From positions 310,001 through 374,000 of the forward strand of contig OZ252213.1 of NCBI GenBank assembly GCA_965249045.1: a stretch of 64,000 nt of DNA, in the 5' to 3' direction. The position numbers and the translations under genes were made by a program. The stretch is from Nemesobacter sp965249045 (GTDB taxonomy: Bacteria > Desulfobacterota_D > UBA1144 > Nemesobacterales > Nemesobacteraceae). Shown here piece after piece: positions 1 to 8,316 of this stretch. Numbering within the stretch: position 1 is the stretch's first letter; every line of letters begins with the position of its first letter. A model generated the notes under the pieces. The model was not told where the DNA came from and did not search any database. It saw nothing but the letters and a program-made list of their open reading frames with translations.

Positions 1-141
1 TGCTTGGTAGTCGGCAAGGTTCTTCTCCCGAAAATGGTTCCAGACGTACCGACAAGCTCCTGCTATCTGGAACATCTTCCTTGCCTTAGCCCTCGCAGCA
101 GGTAGGACGACAAACTCTACAGTGCGTATTTCTTGAGTCAT
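1..141 (-). CDS. tnpB: TnpB family RNA-guided nuclease, N-terminal 47 codons (cut by window edge)
   Basis: Reading leftward from an ATG at 141 gives an open frame to base 1. It contains the N-terminal TnpB motif ACRYVWNHFREKN (about residues 29-41), which matches the CRxVWNxxL/FxE segment of IS200/IS605-type TnpB (OrfB) proteins. The sequence just upstream of the start resembles that upstream of the second tnpB in this window (start at 16558): both have a GGTATAA-ATAC-GTAATG-like start context and a GGGA-TTATA motif about 50-90 bases further out. The two elements are therefore related but not identical. Only the N-terminus is visible, so the catalytic DED residues and zinc ribbon cannot be checked. 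Confidence 0.75.
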   Translation of the reverse strand, partial: MTQEIRTVEFVVLPAARAKARKMFQIAGACRYVWNHFREKNLADYQA

Positions 142-199
142 TACAGTATGTTATACCCAATTGTCATGTGATTTGGGTAGACAAGTCTATAATTCCCAT
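142..199 (-). repeat. Left-end region of the tnpB element
   Basis: Between the tnpB start and the argG stop lies a TATAATTCCC motif (188-197, plus strand). It aligns with the outer end of the second tnpB element at 16623-16636 and, in inverted form, with 13834-13846. I take it as the element's left terminus, lying within about 25 bases of the argG stop codon. The exact boundary cannot be fixed because the right end is outside the window. Confidence 0.4.
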
Positions 200-221
200 C
201 CGTTTTCATCCGCGAAAGAAG

Positions 222-1424
222 CTATTTTGCCTCAAGAAGTTTTCTTACGGAAAGCCGAAGCGAATTCAGCCTTATGAACCCTGTGGCGTCTGACTGGTCG
301 TAGACCGAATCTTCCTCGAAAGTTGCCAGGTTCTCGCTGTAAAGAGAATTCGGGGATTTTCTCCCACAAACGATAATGTTTCCCTTGTAAAGCTTAAGCC
401 TTACGGTACCGCTTACGTCTTTTTGACTCTGCCGGACGGCGGCGGTCAGCATTTCCATCTCAGGAGAAAACCAGAAGCCGTAATAGATAAGCTCCGATAT
501 TTTGGGGATCAGGGAATCCCTAATGCGCATCACTTCCCTGTCCATGGTAATCGACTCAAGGGCCCTGTGCGCCGCGTGAAGAATCGTGCCGCCGGGGGTC
601 TCGTACACTCCTCTTGATTTCATTCCGACGAACCTATTTTCAACAACGTCGGCCCTTCCTATGCCGTTTGCGCCGGCAAGCTCGTTTAATCCGGCAAGAA
701 GAGAAGATGGAGAGAGTTCCTCTCCATCTACGGAAACGGGGATGCCGCTCTCAAATCCGATCTCCACGTAAACTGGTTCATCTGGAGCCGCTTCGGGAGA
801 AACTGTCATCTCGAACATATCCTCAGGCGGTTCAGCCCAGGGATCTTCCAAAATTCCGCCCTCATAACTTATGTGAAGAAGGTTACGGTCACAGCTGTAG
901 GGTTTTTTCTCGGTCACCGTAACATCTATTCCATTTTCCTTGGCGTAATTTATTAGGTCAGTTCTTGATTTGAAATCCCACTCGCGCCACGGGGCTATAA
1001 TCTTTATATCGGGGTGGAGGGCATAGAAGGTAAGCTCGAAGCGGACCTGATCGTTTCCCTTGCCGGTTGCTCCGTGGGAGACGGCGAAAGCTCCTTCACG
1101 CTTGGCTATTTCAATCTGCCTTTTCGCAATAAGGGGTCTCGCGATGGAAGTGCCCAGAAGATAACTGCCTTCATACACGGCGTTTGCGCTTATCGCGGGA
1201 AAAACATAATCCCTAACGAATTCGTCTCTTAAGTCTTCAATGAATACCGCGCACGCTCCAGTTTCCCAGGCTTTTTGCTCCGCCTCCTGCAAATCTTCTT
1301 TCTGTCCTATGTCCGCCACGTAGGCTATAACATCGGAGTCGTACTCGTTTACGAGCCACTTGAGAATTACCGAGGTATCAAGTCCCCCGGAATAGGCAAG
1401 AACTATCTTGTTTTTCTCAGACAT
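222..1424 (-). CDS. argG: Argininosuccinate synthase
   Basis: This cytoplasmic enzyme condenses citrulline and aspartate with ATP to argininosuccinate, the penultimate step of arginine synthesis. The 400-residue length is normal for the family. The N-terminus carries the ATP-pyrophosphatase loop YSGGLDTSV (residues 11-19). Family segments SHGATGKGNDQVRFE (about 115-129), IIAPWREW and YEGGILEDPW follow in the expected order. The start is the ATG at 1424, whose context lies in a short gap from the hypothetical gene upstream (stop at 1467). The partner enzyme argH is also in this window, about 36 kb away, so the pathway genes are not one operon. Downstream, the stop is followed closely by the end of a tnpB element. 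Confidence 0.97.
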   Translation of the reverse strand: MSEKNKIVLAYSGGLDTSVILKWLVNEYDSDVIAYVADIGQKEDLQEAEQKAWETGACAVFIEDLRDEFVRDYVFPAISANAVYEGSYLLGTSIARPLIAKRQIEIAKREGAFAVSHGATGKGNDQVRFELTFYALHPDIKIIAPWREWDFKSRTDLINYAKENGIDVTVTEKKPYSCDRNLLHISYEGGILEDPWAEPPEDMFEMTVSPEAAPDEPVYVEIGFESGIPVSVDGEELSPSSLLAGLNELAGANGIGRADVVENRFVGMKSRGVYETPGGTILHAAHRALESITMDREVMRIRDSLIPKISELIYYGFWFSPEMEMLTAAVRQSQKDVSGTVRLKLYKGNIIVCGRKSPNSLYSENLATFEEDSVYDQSDATGFIRLNSLRLSVRKLLEAK

Positions 1425-1466
1425 TTTACGGCTGCTCTAGGATTTCTTCGCATATGTAAAGCTTAA

Positions 1467-1895
1467 TCAAGGCTTATCCTGATTCTGCTCGGAGATCGAG
1501 CGAAGATCTAGAAGATAGAATTTTATCCCCTTGTTCTGGTAGAACTTTTCGAGAGAAAGACCCGTATACTCTATTTTCTGGATGTCGTCCCCTGTGTAGT
1601 TAAGCTTTTTTACCTCGTCTGAAAGCTTGCACGAAAACGGTATGTCCTTATTAGGTCTTTCCTGACAGATAAAACCCATGTCTATCTGCCCGCTCAAATC
1701 CATGCTCAAAGGAACAACGAATCCCACTACCAAATTTGCGCTCTGCAGTTCGACCACCATGATTCTTATCCTGCTTGAATCTTCCTCGTCTCCGACCTCC
1801 ATCATGTAGCCGTAGTAGTTAATTTCCTTGTTCTGCTCGCTAAGGGAATTCACGTACCAGTAATCTTCCGGATCGAGCCAGCACATTATCTTCAT
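1467..1895 (-). CDS. Hypothetical protein (142 aa)
   Basis: I do not recognise a family. The predicted protein is acidic and soluble: no signal peptide or transmembrane segment is visible. It begins MKIMCWLDPEDYW and has alternating hydrophobic stretches (IRIMVVELQ, LVVGFVVPL) suggesting a small alpha/beta fold, with a charged C-terminal tail. The start ATG at 1895 is preceded by a GAGG ribosome-binding site, and a promoter-like sequence lies about 40 bases upstream (1935-1962). It sits 42 bases before argG on the same strand and may be co-transcribed with it. Being a real gene is supported by its promoter, ribosome-binding site and lack of any competing frame. Confidence 0.65.
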   Translation of the reverse strand: MKIMCWLDPEDYWYVNSLSEQNKEINYYGYMMEVGDEEDSSRIRIMVVELQSANLVVGFVVPLSMDLSGQIDMGFICQERPNKDIPFSCKLSDEVKKLNYTGDDIQKIEYTGLSLEKFYQNKGIKFYLLDLRSISEQNQDKP

Positions 1896-1934
1896 TGTTT
1901 TTTCCTCCGAGGGTTCACATGGATATTTTAGGAA

Positions 1935-1962
1935 ATTATATACTACTTTCCTTGGGTAACAA
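1935..1962 (-). promoter_or_regulatory. Candidate sigma-70 promoter for the 1467-1895 gene
   Basis: On the minus strand a TTGTTA -35-like hexamer (1957-1962) is separated by 16 bases from a perfect TATAAT (1935-1940), about 40 bases before the ATG. The -10 lies in a GGAAATTATATAC stretch that resembles the terminal motif of the tnpB elements, so the similarity may be either promoter or element remnant. Confidence 0.45.
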
Positions 1963-2081
1963 TACCAATTTTACACCGTTACACATCAAAGCTGAGTTTA
2001 CTTATTGAAAAGAACAATCTTAGACTGAAAACCCGTAAGATTACGCCACTGTAGCGAGAGGAAAGAAGAACGCCCCAACCC

Positions 2082-2759
2082 CTAAACAGAAACCCCGACA
2101 AAACTAATCATCTTGTCCGTACCGGAACCATCTCTTCTGTATGAAGGAAGATCCCGACAACAAGTGCACACGTTCATTGTCTCGATTTCTGAAACACCTG
2201 CATCGCAAAGTTCAATTCTGTTAAGTTCCGCAAGATCAAGAAGGAACTTCCCGTCGCCTTTTTCGGAAAGCCAGTTTCCATTGCCAGCGAACCTTGACCC
2301 AAATTTCGACACCACATCGTCCCGAACTTCGTAGCAGCATTTTCCTATGGCCGGACCTATCACAGCCAAAGAGTCTTGGGGTCTCAAAGAATATTTTTGG
2401 CAAACGGCTTCAAGACAGTTTCTAACCGCGTGCAGGGAGGTTCCGCGCCACCCCGCGTGGACAGCGCAAACGCACCCTGAATCGGGGAAACAAATAAGAA
2501 TCGGAACGCAGTCGGCAGTAATAATCCCGACCCCTGTACCTCTTTGCCTAGTAACGATCGAGTCAGCTTCAGCAAGTTTCTCCCCAACGCAATGGTCGGC
2601 GAAAAAAACGGAATTCCCATGAACTTGGTTAACGGTAAGGATATTTTCAAGCCCGCAGGCAGAGGCGATTTTCTGAAGATCAGGTCCTCCCGGATCATGC
2701 ACGAAACCGTGAATCACGCCGTTACATTCCTCAAGCAGGGCCGAACGAAAAACCTTCAT
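2082..2759 (-). CDS. pgeF: Laccase-domain purine nucleoside phosphorylase / PgeF (YfiH, DUF152) family
   Basis: Members of this family bind zinc. They are described as purine nucleoside phosphorylase/adenosine deaminase enzymes and, in E. coli (PgeF), as peptidoglycan-editing factor. The 225-residue protein shows the diagnostic segments in order: VNQVHGNSV (about 43-51), TADCVPILI (about 80-88), VCAVHAGWRGT (about 96-106), IGPAIGKCCYEV and, near the C-terminus, CTCCRDLPSYRRDG. The conserved His and Cys zinc ligands are visible in these motifs. Its ATG overlaps the end of rluD by four bases (2756-2759), so it is translationally coupled to it in a SAM hydrolase-rluD-pgeF operon. The rluD-yfiH adjacency is common in bacteria. 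Confidence 0.9.
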   Translation of the reverse strand: MKVFRSALLEECNGVIHGFVHDPGGPDLQKIASACGLENILTVNQVHGNSVFFADHCVGEKLAEADSIVTRQRGTGVGIITADCVPILICFPDSGCVCAVHAGWRGTSLHAVRNCLEAVCQKYSLRPQDSLAVIGPAIGKCCYEVRDDVVSKFGSRFAGNGNWLSEKGDGKFLLDLAELNRIELCDAGVSEIETMNVCTCCRDLPSYRRDGSGTDKMISFVGVSV

Positions 2760-3712
2760 CCGTTTTTCCTCCTTAAAAAATTGATTGTGGAAACCATGTC
2801 TTCGGGGATTTCTGCAGAAAACTCAATTCGTTTTTGCGTAACCGGGTGAGTAAATCCTAGGCTTTTTGCGTGAAGGGCGTGCCTTTTTATTAAAGCTTCT
2901 GAGGTCCCGGAATTTCGAGGGCGGCTTTTTTTGCCCCCGTAAACTTTATCGGCAAGTACGGGAAACCCGTTTTCAGAAAAATGAACCCTTATCTGGTGGG
3001 TTCTTCCAGTTTTTGGCCAAGCACTCACAAGCGTCGCGCCGCGTAGTCTCTCGACCACTTCCCACCGGGTCTCCGCATCCCTTCCCGCCTTTGAAAAAGA
3101 GGTCATTTTCACCCTGTTCGAGGGACTTCTTCCTATCGGGGAACTGAAAACTCCCAAATTTTTTTTCATCTCCCCAGAAACAATAGCCGTGTACTCCTTT
3201 TTTGTCTCTCTGGTCTTAAACTGATCGGAAAGACTTCCGTGGGACCGGTCGTTTTTCGCGACAACCATGACCCCGGAGGTCTCCTTATCAAGGCGGTGCA
3301 CAATTCCTGGGCGCATCTTGCCCCCTATTCCCGAAAGATCCCCGCACATATGGATAAGAGCGTTTACAAGCGTACCGCTCTTCACCCCCGCTCCGGGATG
3401 AACTACCATGCCTGCGGGTTTGTTGACAACAATTATATCGCTGTCTTCATAAACAACTTCGATATCAATTTCCTCTCCCTCAATTCCACAAGGCTCAGGA
3501 GGCGGGATCTTCACGCTCAGGCTCTCTCCGCCGCTTATTATCTTAGAGGGCTTAAACGTTTTGCGGTCAATAAGTATGTTTCCCTGCTCTATATGCCTTT
3601 TTATGCTCGAGCGGCTAAGCTCCGTGAGCAAACCCGAGAGAAACACATCCGCTCTTTGTCCCGCAAACTCCCTAGGTATTTCCGTTACGTTCTTTTCTTC
3701 AGGGGGCTTCAT
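2756..3712 (-). CDS. rluD: Large-subunit rRNA pseudouridine synthase, RluA/RluD family
   Basis: It isomerises uridines to pseudouridine in RNA, most likely 23S rRNA. The 318-residue protein has an N-terminal S4-like RNA-binding domain (GQRADVFLSG...RSSIKRHIEQGNILID, about residues 18-50). This is followed by the RluA catalytic domain with the hallmark HRLDKETSG (the Asp is the nucleophile, about residue 142) and KTGRTHQIRVHF. The start is the ATG at 3712, 18 bases after the SAM hydrolase-like gene. Family placement is secure. Assignment to RluD rather than a sister RluC/RluA subfamily rests on the S4 domain, overall length and linkage to pgeF. Confidence 0.9.
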   Translation of the reverse strand: MKPPEEKNVTEIPREFAGQRADVFLSGLLTELSRSSIKRHIEQGNILIDRKTFKPSKIISGGESLSVKIPPPEPCGIEGEEIDIEVVYEDSDIIVVNKPAGMVVHPGAGVKSGTLVNALIHMCGDLSGIGGKMRPGIVHRLDKETSGVMVVAKNDRSHGSLSDQFKTRETKKEYTAIVSGEMKKNLGVFSSPIGRSPSNRVKMTSFSKAGRDAETRWEVVERLRGATLVSAWPKTGRTHQIRVHFSENGFPVLADKVYGGKKSRPRNSGTSEALIKRHALHAKSLGFTHPVTQKRIEFSAEIPEDMVSTINFLRRKNG

Positions 3713-3730
3713 AAATTCCTCTCAGTTGTT

Positions 3731-4504
3731 CTACTCAATAATAATAACTTCAGGCGGAGCTTCACCGAAAATATCACACGCCCGGCCTTGGTTAACCGAT
3801 ATCTCGATATATCCGCAGCTTCCTCCGACGGCAACAATCTCTCCAAGTTCGGCCGAAGAATACGATTCTGAAATTCCTTTGATGCTTTTCTCCCCGACGG
3901 TCACAACGGCCTTGGCCCTGTTCCCAACTGCCTCCATCGGTATGCTGGTTATAAGATTCCCGAACTTGTCGGTGTAAACGACGGTTCCGCGGATCTTGCT
4001 TCCGTTTATCGAGTATCCGCCGTGGGGAAGAATTTCGGGATCCTGGATCTGCGGCCCGATCTTGGAGAACGAAGCCCCGAGTGAGAGATGCGCCGCAACC
4101 GGAGAGAATATGTCCCTTCCGTGAAAAGTGGAGCTTATCTTTTCAAGGAAATAGTCGCGGTTTTTTATTTCGCGGGCACAGAAATCTTCACAGGAACGAA
4201 TGACCGAGCTGAAAACACCGTTATCGGGTCCCACAAAAAAATGACCGTCGGCGAAAACCGCCAGAGGTCTTCGTTCGCTCCCGACTCCTGGATCAACAAC
4301 GACCAGGTGCACGGTGTTTTTCGGAAAATACCGGTATGAATTGCCGATCACAAAAGATGCCGCGCTGATGTCGTGAGAATCAATGCAGTGGGTTATATCA
4401 ACCGTGTGAGCGTTTTCGTTTACAGAAAGCATTACCCCTTTCATAACCCCCACGTAATGATCTTTTGACCCGAAATCGGTTGTCAGTGTTATAATGCTTC
4501 TCAT
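3731..4504 (-). CDS. S-adenosyl-L-methionine hydrolase (adenosine-forming), DUF62 family
   Basis: The protein (257 aa) matches the SAM hydroxide adenosyltransferase family, related to fluorinase/chlorinase, which splits SAM into adenosine and methionine. Visible markers are LTTDFGSKDHYVGVMKG at the N-terminus (catalytic Asp region), VVVDPGVGSERRP (about 89-101), FVGPDNGVFS and, in the C-terminal beta domain, GTVVYTDKFGNLITSI. The halogenase-specific insertion loop is not evident, so hydrolase rather than halogenase is the better reading. It is the first gene of a three-gene operon with rluD and pgeF. The start is ATG at 4504, directly after the divergent MBL gene's upstream region. Confidence 0.85.
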   Translation of the reverse strand: MRSIITLTTDFGSKDHYVGVMKGVMLSVNENAHTVDITHCIDSHDISAASFVIGNSYRYFPKNTVHLVVVDPGVGSERRPLAVFADGHFFVGPDNGVFSSVIRSCEDFCAREIKNRDYFLEKISSTFHGRDIFSPVAAHLSLGASFSKIGPQIQDPEILPHGGYSINGSKIRGTVVYTDKFGNLITSIPMEAVGNRAKAVVTVGEKSIKGISESYSSAELGEIVAVGGSCGYIEISVNQGRACDIFGEAPPEVIIIE

Positions 4505-4559
4505 CTAAACCGCCCCGCGAGTAAGATTATGGAACGGAGACGGGATTATATCAAGTCAG

Positions 4560-5318
4560 ATGGTGAAACTTACTGTTTTGGGTTCAGGCACCTGCGTGCC
4601 CCACAAGAAAAGAGGTTCTTCCGGATATCTTCTGAGTACTGATACCGGCGCGGCCCTCTTTGACTGCGGAAACGGCGCGGTATGGAAACTTGAGAAAATA
4701 GGGGTCGACTATCTCGAAATCGACAATGTTTTCATAACCCATTTTCACCCCGATCACACCTCCGACCTTATCCCCCTTCTTTTCGCCACCAGGCATCCCT
4801 ACGGAAAAAAAAGGGTGAAACCACTTGGAATATGGGGACCCGAGGGGTTCTCGGAATTTGTCGAAAAGCTGCGGGCACCATACGGCGACTGGGTAAGACC
4901 CGAACTTGTGGAAATCCACGAAATGGGAAAAAAGAAGCAGGAAATCAGCGACCTTGAAATAAAGACCTTTAAAACCGTTCATACAGAAAACAGCGTCGGT
5001 TATGTTGTACGCTCCGGCGGAAAGAAAATCGTTTATACGGGAGACACGGGTTATTTCCCCGGACTTCGCAAGGCGGCAGAGGAAGCAGACATATTCGTTA
5101 CTGAATGCGCGCTTCCGGATTCAGAGAAAATGGCTGTTCACATGACCCCTTCGGATATAGCTGAGATTCTTCGGGGAAGCGGTCCCAAAAAAATCGTGCT
5201 CTCGCATCTTTATCCGTCAATGGACGGAAGAGATCTGCCGGAAGAAATAGAAACGCTTTCAGGCAACAGCGAAACGGAAATAATAGTCGCTGAGGACCTG
5301 ATGGAAGTCATTGCATGA
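4560..5318 (+). CDS. MBL-fold metallo-hydrolase, RNase Z-like
   Basis: The 252-residue protein begins MVKLTVLGSGTCVP, typical of the ribonuclease Z/phosphodiesterase branch of the metallo-beta-lactamase fold. It has the zinc motif THFHPDHTSD (about residues 60-69), the aspartate motif YTGDTGYFPGL (about 159-169), a later VHMTP and the terminal LSHLYP histidine. These are the expected di-metal ligands. It is shorter than tRNase Z and lacks a clear exosite arm, so substrate is unknown. It is the only plus-strand gene in this stretch, divergent from the SAM hydrolase operon with a 55-base gap. The start ATG at 4560 has a weak ribosome-binding site. Confidence 0.8.
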   Translation: MVKLTVLGSGTCVPHKKRGSSGYLLSTDTGAALFDCGNGAVWKLEKIGVDYLEIDNVFITHFHPDHTSDLIPLLFATRHPYGKKRVKPLGIWGPEGFSEFVEKLRAPYGDWVRPELVEIHEMGKKKQEISDLEIKTFKTVHTENSVGYVVRSGGKKIVYTGDTGYFPGLRKAAEEADIFVTECALPDSEKMAVHMTPSDIAEILRGSGPKKIVLSHLYPSMDGRDLPEEIETLSGNSETEIIVAEDLMEVIA

Positions 5319-5355
5319 GTTGTACCGTAAGCGCCTGCAATTTCCGGTGTTAAAT

Positions 5356-6121
5356 TCAGGATTCTTCCTTCTTACCTGCTTCTACGAACTCGTGGATCAT
5401 ATCAGAATACTTATCCCATCCCGGAGCGTGGCTTCGGATCTGATCAGGGTCACGCTGCCTGTTGAAACGGCCCCAGTTGGCGGGATGATAGGTGTGCAAC
5501 CAGAAAACTTCGCGGCCACCCATCTCTATTGGTCGACGCGTATTCATCAATGGTCTCAAGAATTTCGTAAAACGACCCAACGGCCTCTTTAGCCTCTTTA
5601 CCCTGCGTAACGATAATGTCTGGGCAAAGTATTTCCAGTTCACCCGGTAAATACTCTTGGCAGTTTCTGAACAGAATCCTATTGGCTTTTTTTCTTCCCG
5701 GCTTGTTCATGCAGCATTTGGCGGAATTCGCGTGCGCGAAATGTTTTTTCGCATCCTCAAGTCTTATACAAGGATCAAACCGCTTGAATATATACCAAGC
5801 GAGCTCATGCGTTCTGTACCAGTGTTTGTGCTTTGGGAGCGCCAGTACGTCCCTGTCTATTTCTTCTTGCTGCCGCAGCGCCTCTGGTAGCCTGTTTCCA
5901 TCGTTTTTATCTCCGTCACCGGAATCAAGCGACAAAAACAGCAGGCGAGGCAAATTGCAGCTTTTATTTTCATATCCAGTGCTTACAAACGCCGACTTAG
6001 GACCCGTAAACTCTTTAGAACCGCCCTTGCATTGTTCCTTGTGGTGACAGGTAAACGAGGTTGAAAGAATCCCGTTGTCTTTGTAATAACGGTACAGTCG
6101 CTGAAACATAGTTTCAGTCAT
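5356..6121 (-). pseudogene. Uracil-DNA glycosylase superfamily-like protein, frameshifted
   Basis: From an ATG at 6121 a 223-codon frame runs to 5450. Its last ~30 codons look wrong, while a second frame from about 5540 to 5356 continues with a plausible C-terminus (WLHTYHPANWGRFN ... HAPGWDKYSDMIHEFVE). The HP-x-NWGR segment resembles the HPA-type motif of UDG-fold proteins, and PDIIVTQGKEAKEAV resembles the LG-A helix. One base gained or lost near 5530-5545 would fuse the two frames. The N-terminal half has several cysteines that could bind a metal cluster. The ATG overlaps the pyrF stop (TGATG), so it is the second gene of that operon. It may be a pseudogene or a sequence error. Family assignment is tentative. 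Confidence 0.55.
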
Positions 6122-6861
6122 CAGCTCCTATCGGCGAAAGCTGCGTTGGCTTCCCTGATTATGCCATCAGCAACCTCAAGACTGGTTTCTGCCTCAGTAA
6201 CCGGACGTCCCACAATCAGATAATCGGCTCCATACTCAATTGCCATAGCGGGAGTAAGCGCTCTTTTGTGGTCGTTTCTTTCTTTGCCCTCGGGGCGTAT
6301 TCCAGGGGCAACTATTACGAGGCGGCTCCCGAATTCTCGCCTGATTTCCCGTATCGAATCCCCCGAAGCCACAACCCCGTCACAACCGGCTTCAATCGAT
6401 CTTCGCGTAAAGACCCTTATGTATTCATCGAGTTCCAGATTCTCGTTCATCATGAGCGCCCTCAGATCATCTTGGTCAAGACTCGAGAGAAAAGTGAGGG
6501 AAAGAATAAGCGGACGATCCCTTTCGCCGCGACCTTCCTTCGCGGCAGCAACCGTGGCTTTTCCGCCATTTATGGTAACAAACTCAACCCCCTCGGGCAC
6601 CGCCCGCAGCGCGGCGGCGATAGTACGGTCTATGTCTCCCATTTTAAGGTCAAGAAAAACCTTCTTTCCAAGTGCTATGAGTTCCTTCACGAAACCCATG
6701 CCTTCGCGCATAAAAAGCTGGTACCCGACCTTGTAGATACAGACCCTTTCGCCAAGAAGCTTGACAAGTGCAAGTGCCTTTTCCCTTGAGTCGAAATCAA
6801 GCGCTATTATGAGCCTATCGCAACTCTGCGTAGCGTTTTCTCCGTTGTTTTTCTGCGTCAC
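6121..6861 (-). CDS. pyrF: Orotidine 5'-phosphate decarboxylase
   Basis: It decarboxylates OMP to UMP, the last step of de novo pyrimidine synthesis. The 246-residue barrel shows LIIALDFDSREKAL at the first strand, YKVGYQLF at the second, and the catalytic LDLKMGDIDRTI (Lys and Asp of the DxKxxDI motif). It ends with VAPGIRPEG and the phosphate-gripper region GADYLIVGRPVTEA. Length is normal for the bacterial type 1 enzyme. Its stop overlaps the start of the frameshifted UDG-like gene by one base. It is divergent from ispH across about 180 bases. Confidence 0.95.
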   Translation of the reverse strand: MTQKNNGENATQSCDRLIIALDFDSREKALALVKLLGERVCIYKVGYQLFMREGMGFVKELIALGKKVFLDLKMGDIDRTIAAALRAVPEGVEFVTINGGKATVAAAKEGRGERDRPLILSLTFLSSLDQDDLRALMMNENLELDEYIRVFTRRSIEAGCDGVVASGDSIREIRREFGSRLVIVAPGIRPEGKERNDHKRALTPAMAIEYGADYLIVGRPVTEAETSLEVADGIIREANAAFADRS

Positions 6862-7045
6862 AACTTAAAATTCCCTTCAGTGTGTTTTTCTGGTCGCACC
6901 CAGCAGCGACTATAAAACCAGAACAGGGAGTAAAGAATACCCGGCAAACGCATGCCGCGCTTGCATACAAAACCCAATTCCCCCATGTTCTCCCGCAAGC
7001 CGTTTTGCTTGACCTGTGTTGCCACGGCGTTATCATCTAGGTGAC

Positions 7046-7987
7046 ATGCGAGTCGTAGTCGCTAAACCCAGAGGATTCTGCGCCGGAGTGGAAAGGGCAA
7101 TCGAAATAGTCGAAAGGTCCCTTGAAGTGTATGGCCCCCCTATCTATGTCCGCCACGCCATAGTGCACAACAAAAGGGTAGTCGATTCTCTAAGAGAGAA
7201 GGGCGCCGTTTTTGTCGAGGAACTGGACGAAATCGAAGACCCTGATGCGCAAGTTGTTTTCAGCGCCCACGGTGTAAGCCCCGCAGTCATTGACGAAGCC
7301 AAAAGACGAGGCTTTCAGATAGTCGATGCCGTCTGTCCGCTCGTTACCAAGGTTCACAATGAAGTAAGGCACTACTCCGACATGGGATACACGATAATAC
7401 TCGTAGGTCACAGGGACCACGTTGAAGTGATAGGAACAAAGGGCGAGGCGCCCGAAAGCGTAGTGGTGGTGGAATCGGTAAGCGAAGCCCTTTCGGTTAA
7501 CGTCCCGGATCCTGAAAAAGTAGCCTACGTGACACAGACCACCCTCAGCGTCGACGACACTAAAGAAATTGTGACCGCGCTTGAAAAACGCTTTCCGAAA
7601 ATCGCAAAGCCCTCGAAACTCGATATCTGCTATGCGACCCAGAACCGCCAGGACGCCGTAAAGAAGCTTGCGGAGATATCAGATGTCATCTTCATCGTGG
7701 GATCACCCGAAAGCTCAAATTCAAACAGGCTGGTCGAAGTAGCCAAATCATGCGGAGTCAGAGATGCCTACCTTATTGAAGATACAGAAGGGCTCGGCGA
7801 CGTGGAAACGCTTGAGCGGGACATGACGGTGGGAATAAGCTCCGGGGCGTCAACCCCCGAGGTAATAATCGAAGAGTTGATTTCGAGGTTAAAGGAAATG
7901 GGGGCAACAACCTTCGAAGAGTTCAGTTTGAAGGAGGAATCCACGAAATTCCCCTTCCCCCATTCGCTTGAATTCTCAACCGGCTGA
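7046..7987 (+). CDS. ispH: 4-hydroxy-3-methylbut-2-enyl diphosphate reductase
   Basis: IspH reduces HMBPP to IPP and DMAPP, the last step of the MEP isoprenoid pathway, using a 4Fe-4S cluster. The three cluster cysteines are visible in KPRGFCAGVERAI (residue ~12), VDAVCPLV (~96) and DICYATQNRQ (~193). Other signatures are YVTQTTLSVDDT and GSPESSNSNRLVEVA. I chose the ATG at 7046 (MRVVVAKPRGF) because family members begin there. The frame stays open back to 7016, but only alternative codons are available and the extra residues match nothing. A 98-codon gene begins 11 bases after the stop and is probably co-transcribed. Confidence 0.95.
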   Translation: MRVVVAKPRGFCAGVERAIEIVERSLEVYGPPIYVRHAIVHNKRVVDSLREKGAVFVEELDEIEDPDAQVVFSAHGVSPAVIDEAKRRGFQIVDAVCPLVTKVHNEVRHYSDMGYTIILVGHRDHVEVIGTKGEAPESVVVVESVSEALSVNVPDPEKVAYVTQTTLSVDDTKEIVTALEKRFPKIAKPSKLDICYATQNRQDAVKKLAEISDVIFIVGSPESSNSNRLVEVAKSCGVRDAYLIEDTEGLGDVETLERDMTVGISSGASTPEVIIEELISRLKEMGATTFEEFSLKEESTKFPFPHSLEFSTG

Positions 7988-7998
7988 GTCTGCTGAAA

Positions 7999-8295
7999 AT
8001 GCAAGAGCAACCCCTAAGGTACGTAGCCGACATAGAAGTCCCCGAGGGGATAGTGTCGGTGGACTGTGAAGTGAAGAGCGGGGAGAAAACAGAGGTTCTC
8101 TTTATTCTTAACAGCTCAACATGCGAGGGAAACGAAAACCCACCCACGGGAGATTTCCGAGGCTCTCTTGAGAGCCGCGGAGAAATCCTCGTTGAAACCG
8201 AAACAAATGACCCCGAGGCCTTTATAAGAAAGACTCTTTCGGCCGCGTACGGATCGCTGGCGGATATAACCCTTACAGACACCGATACCGACTGA
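7999..8295 (+). CDS. Hypothetical protein (98 aa) downstream of ispH
   Basis: I do not recognise a family. The small acidic protein (MQEQPLRYVADIEV...TDTDTD) has no signal peptide or membrane segment and ends in an Asp/Thr-rich tail. It begins 11 bases after the ispH stop, indicating translational coupling, and converges on the SDR gene 21 bases further on. The opposite-strand frames here look like shadows. Existence is supported mainly by spacing and by lack of a better frame. Confidence 0.55.
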   Translation: MQEQPLRYVADIEVPEGIVSVDCEVKSGEKTEVLFILNSSTCEGNENPPTGDFRGSLESRGEILVETETNDPEAFIRKTLSAAYGSLADITLTDTDTD

Positions 8296-8316
8296 CGGGG
8301 CGGGGATGAAAACGCT

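Noticed and set aside
2384..2698. Minus-strand ORF overlapping pgeF in another frame
   Set aside because: The pgeF frame has all family motifs; the other frame is a shadow.
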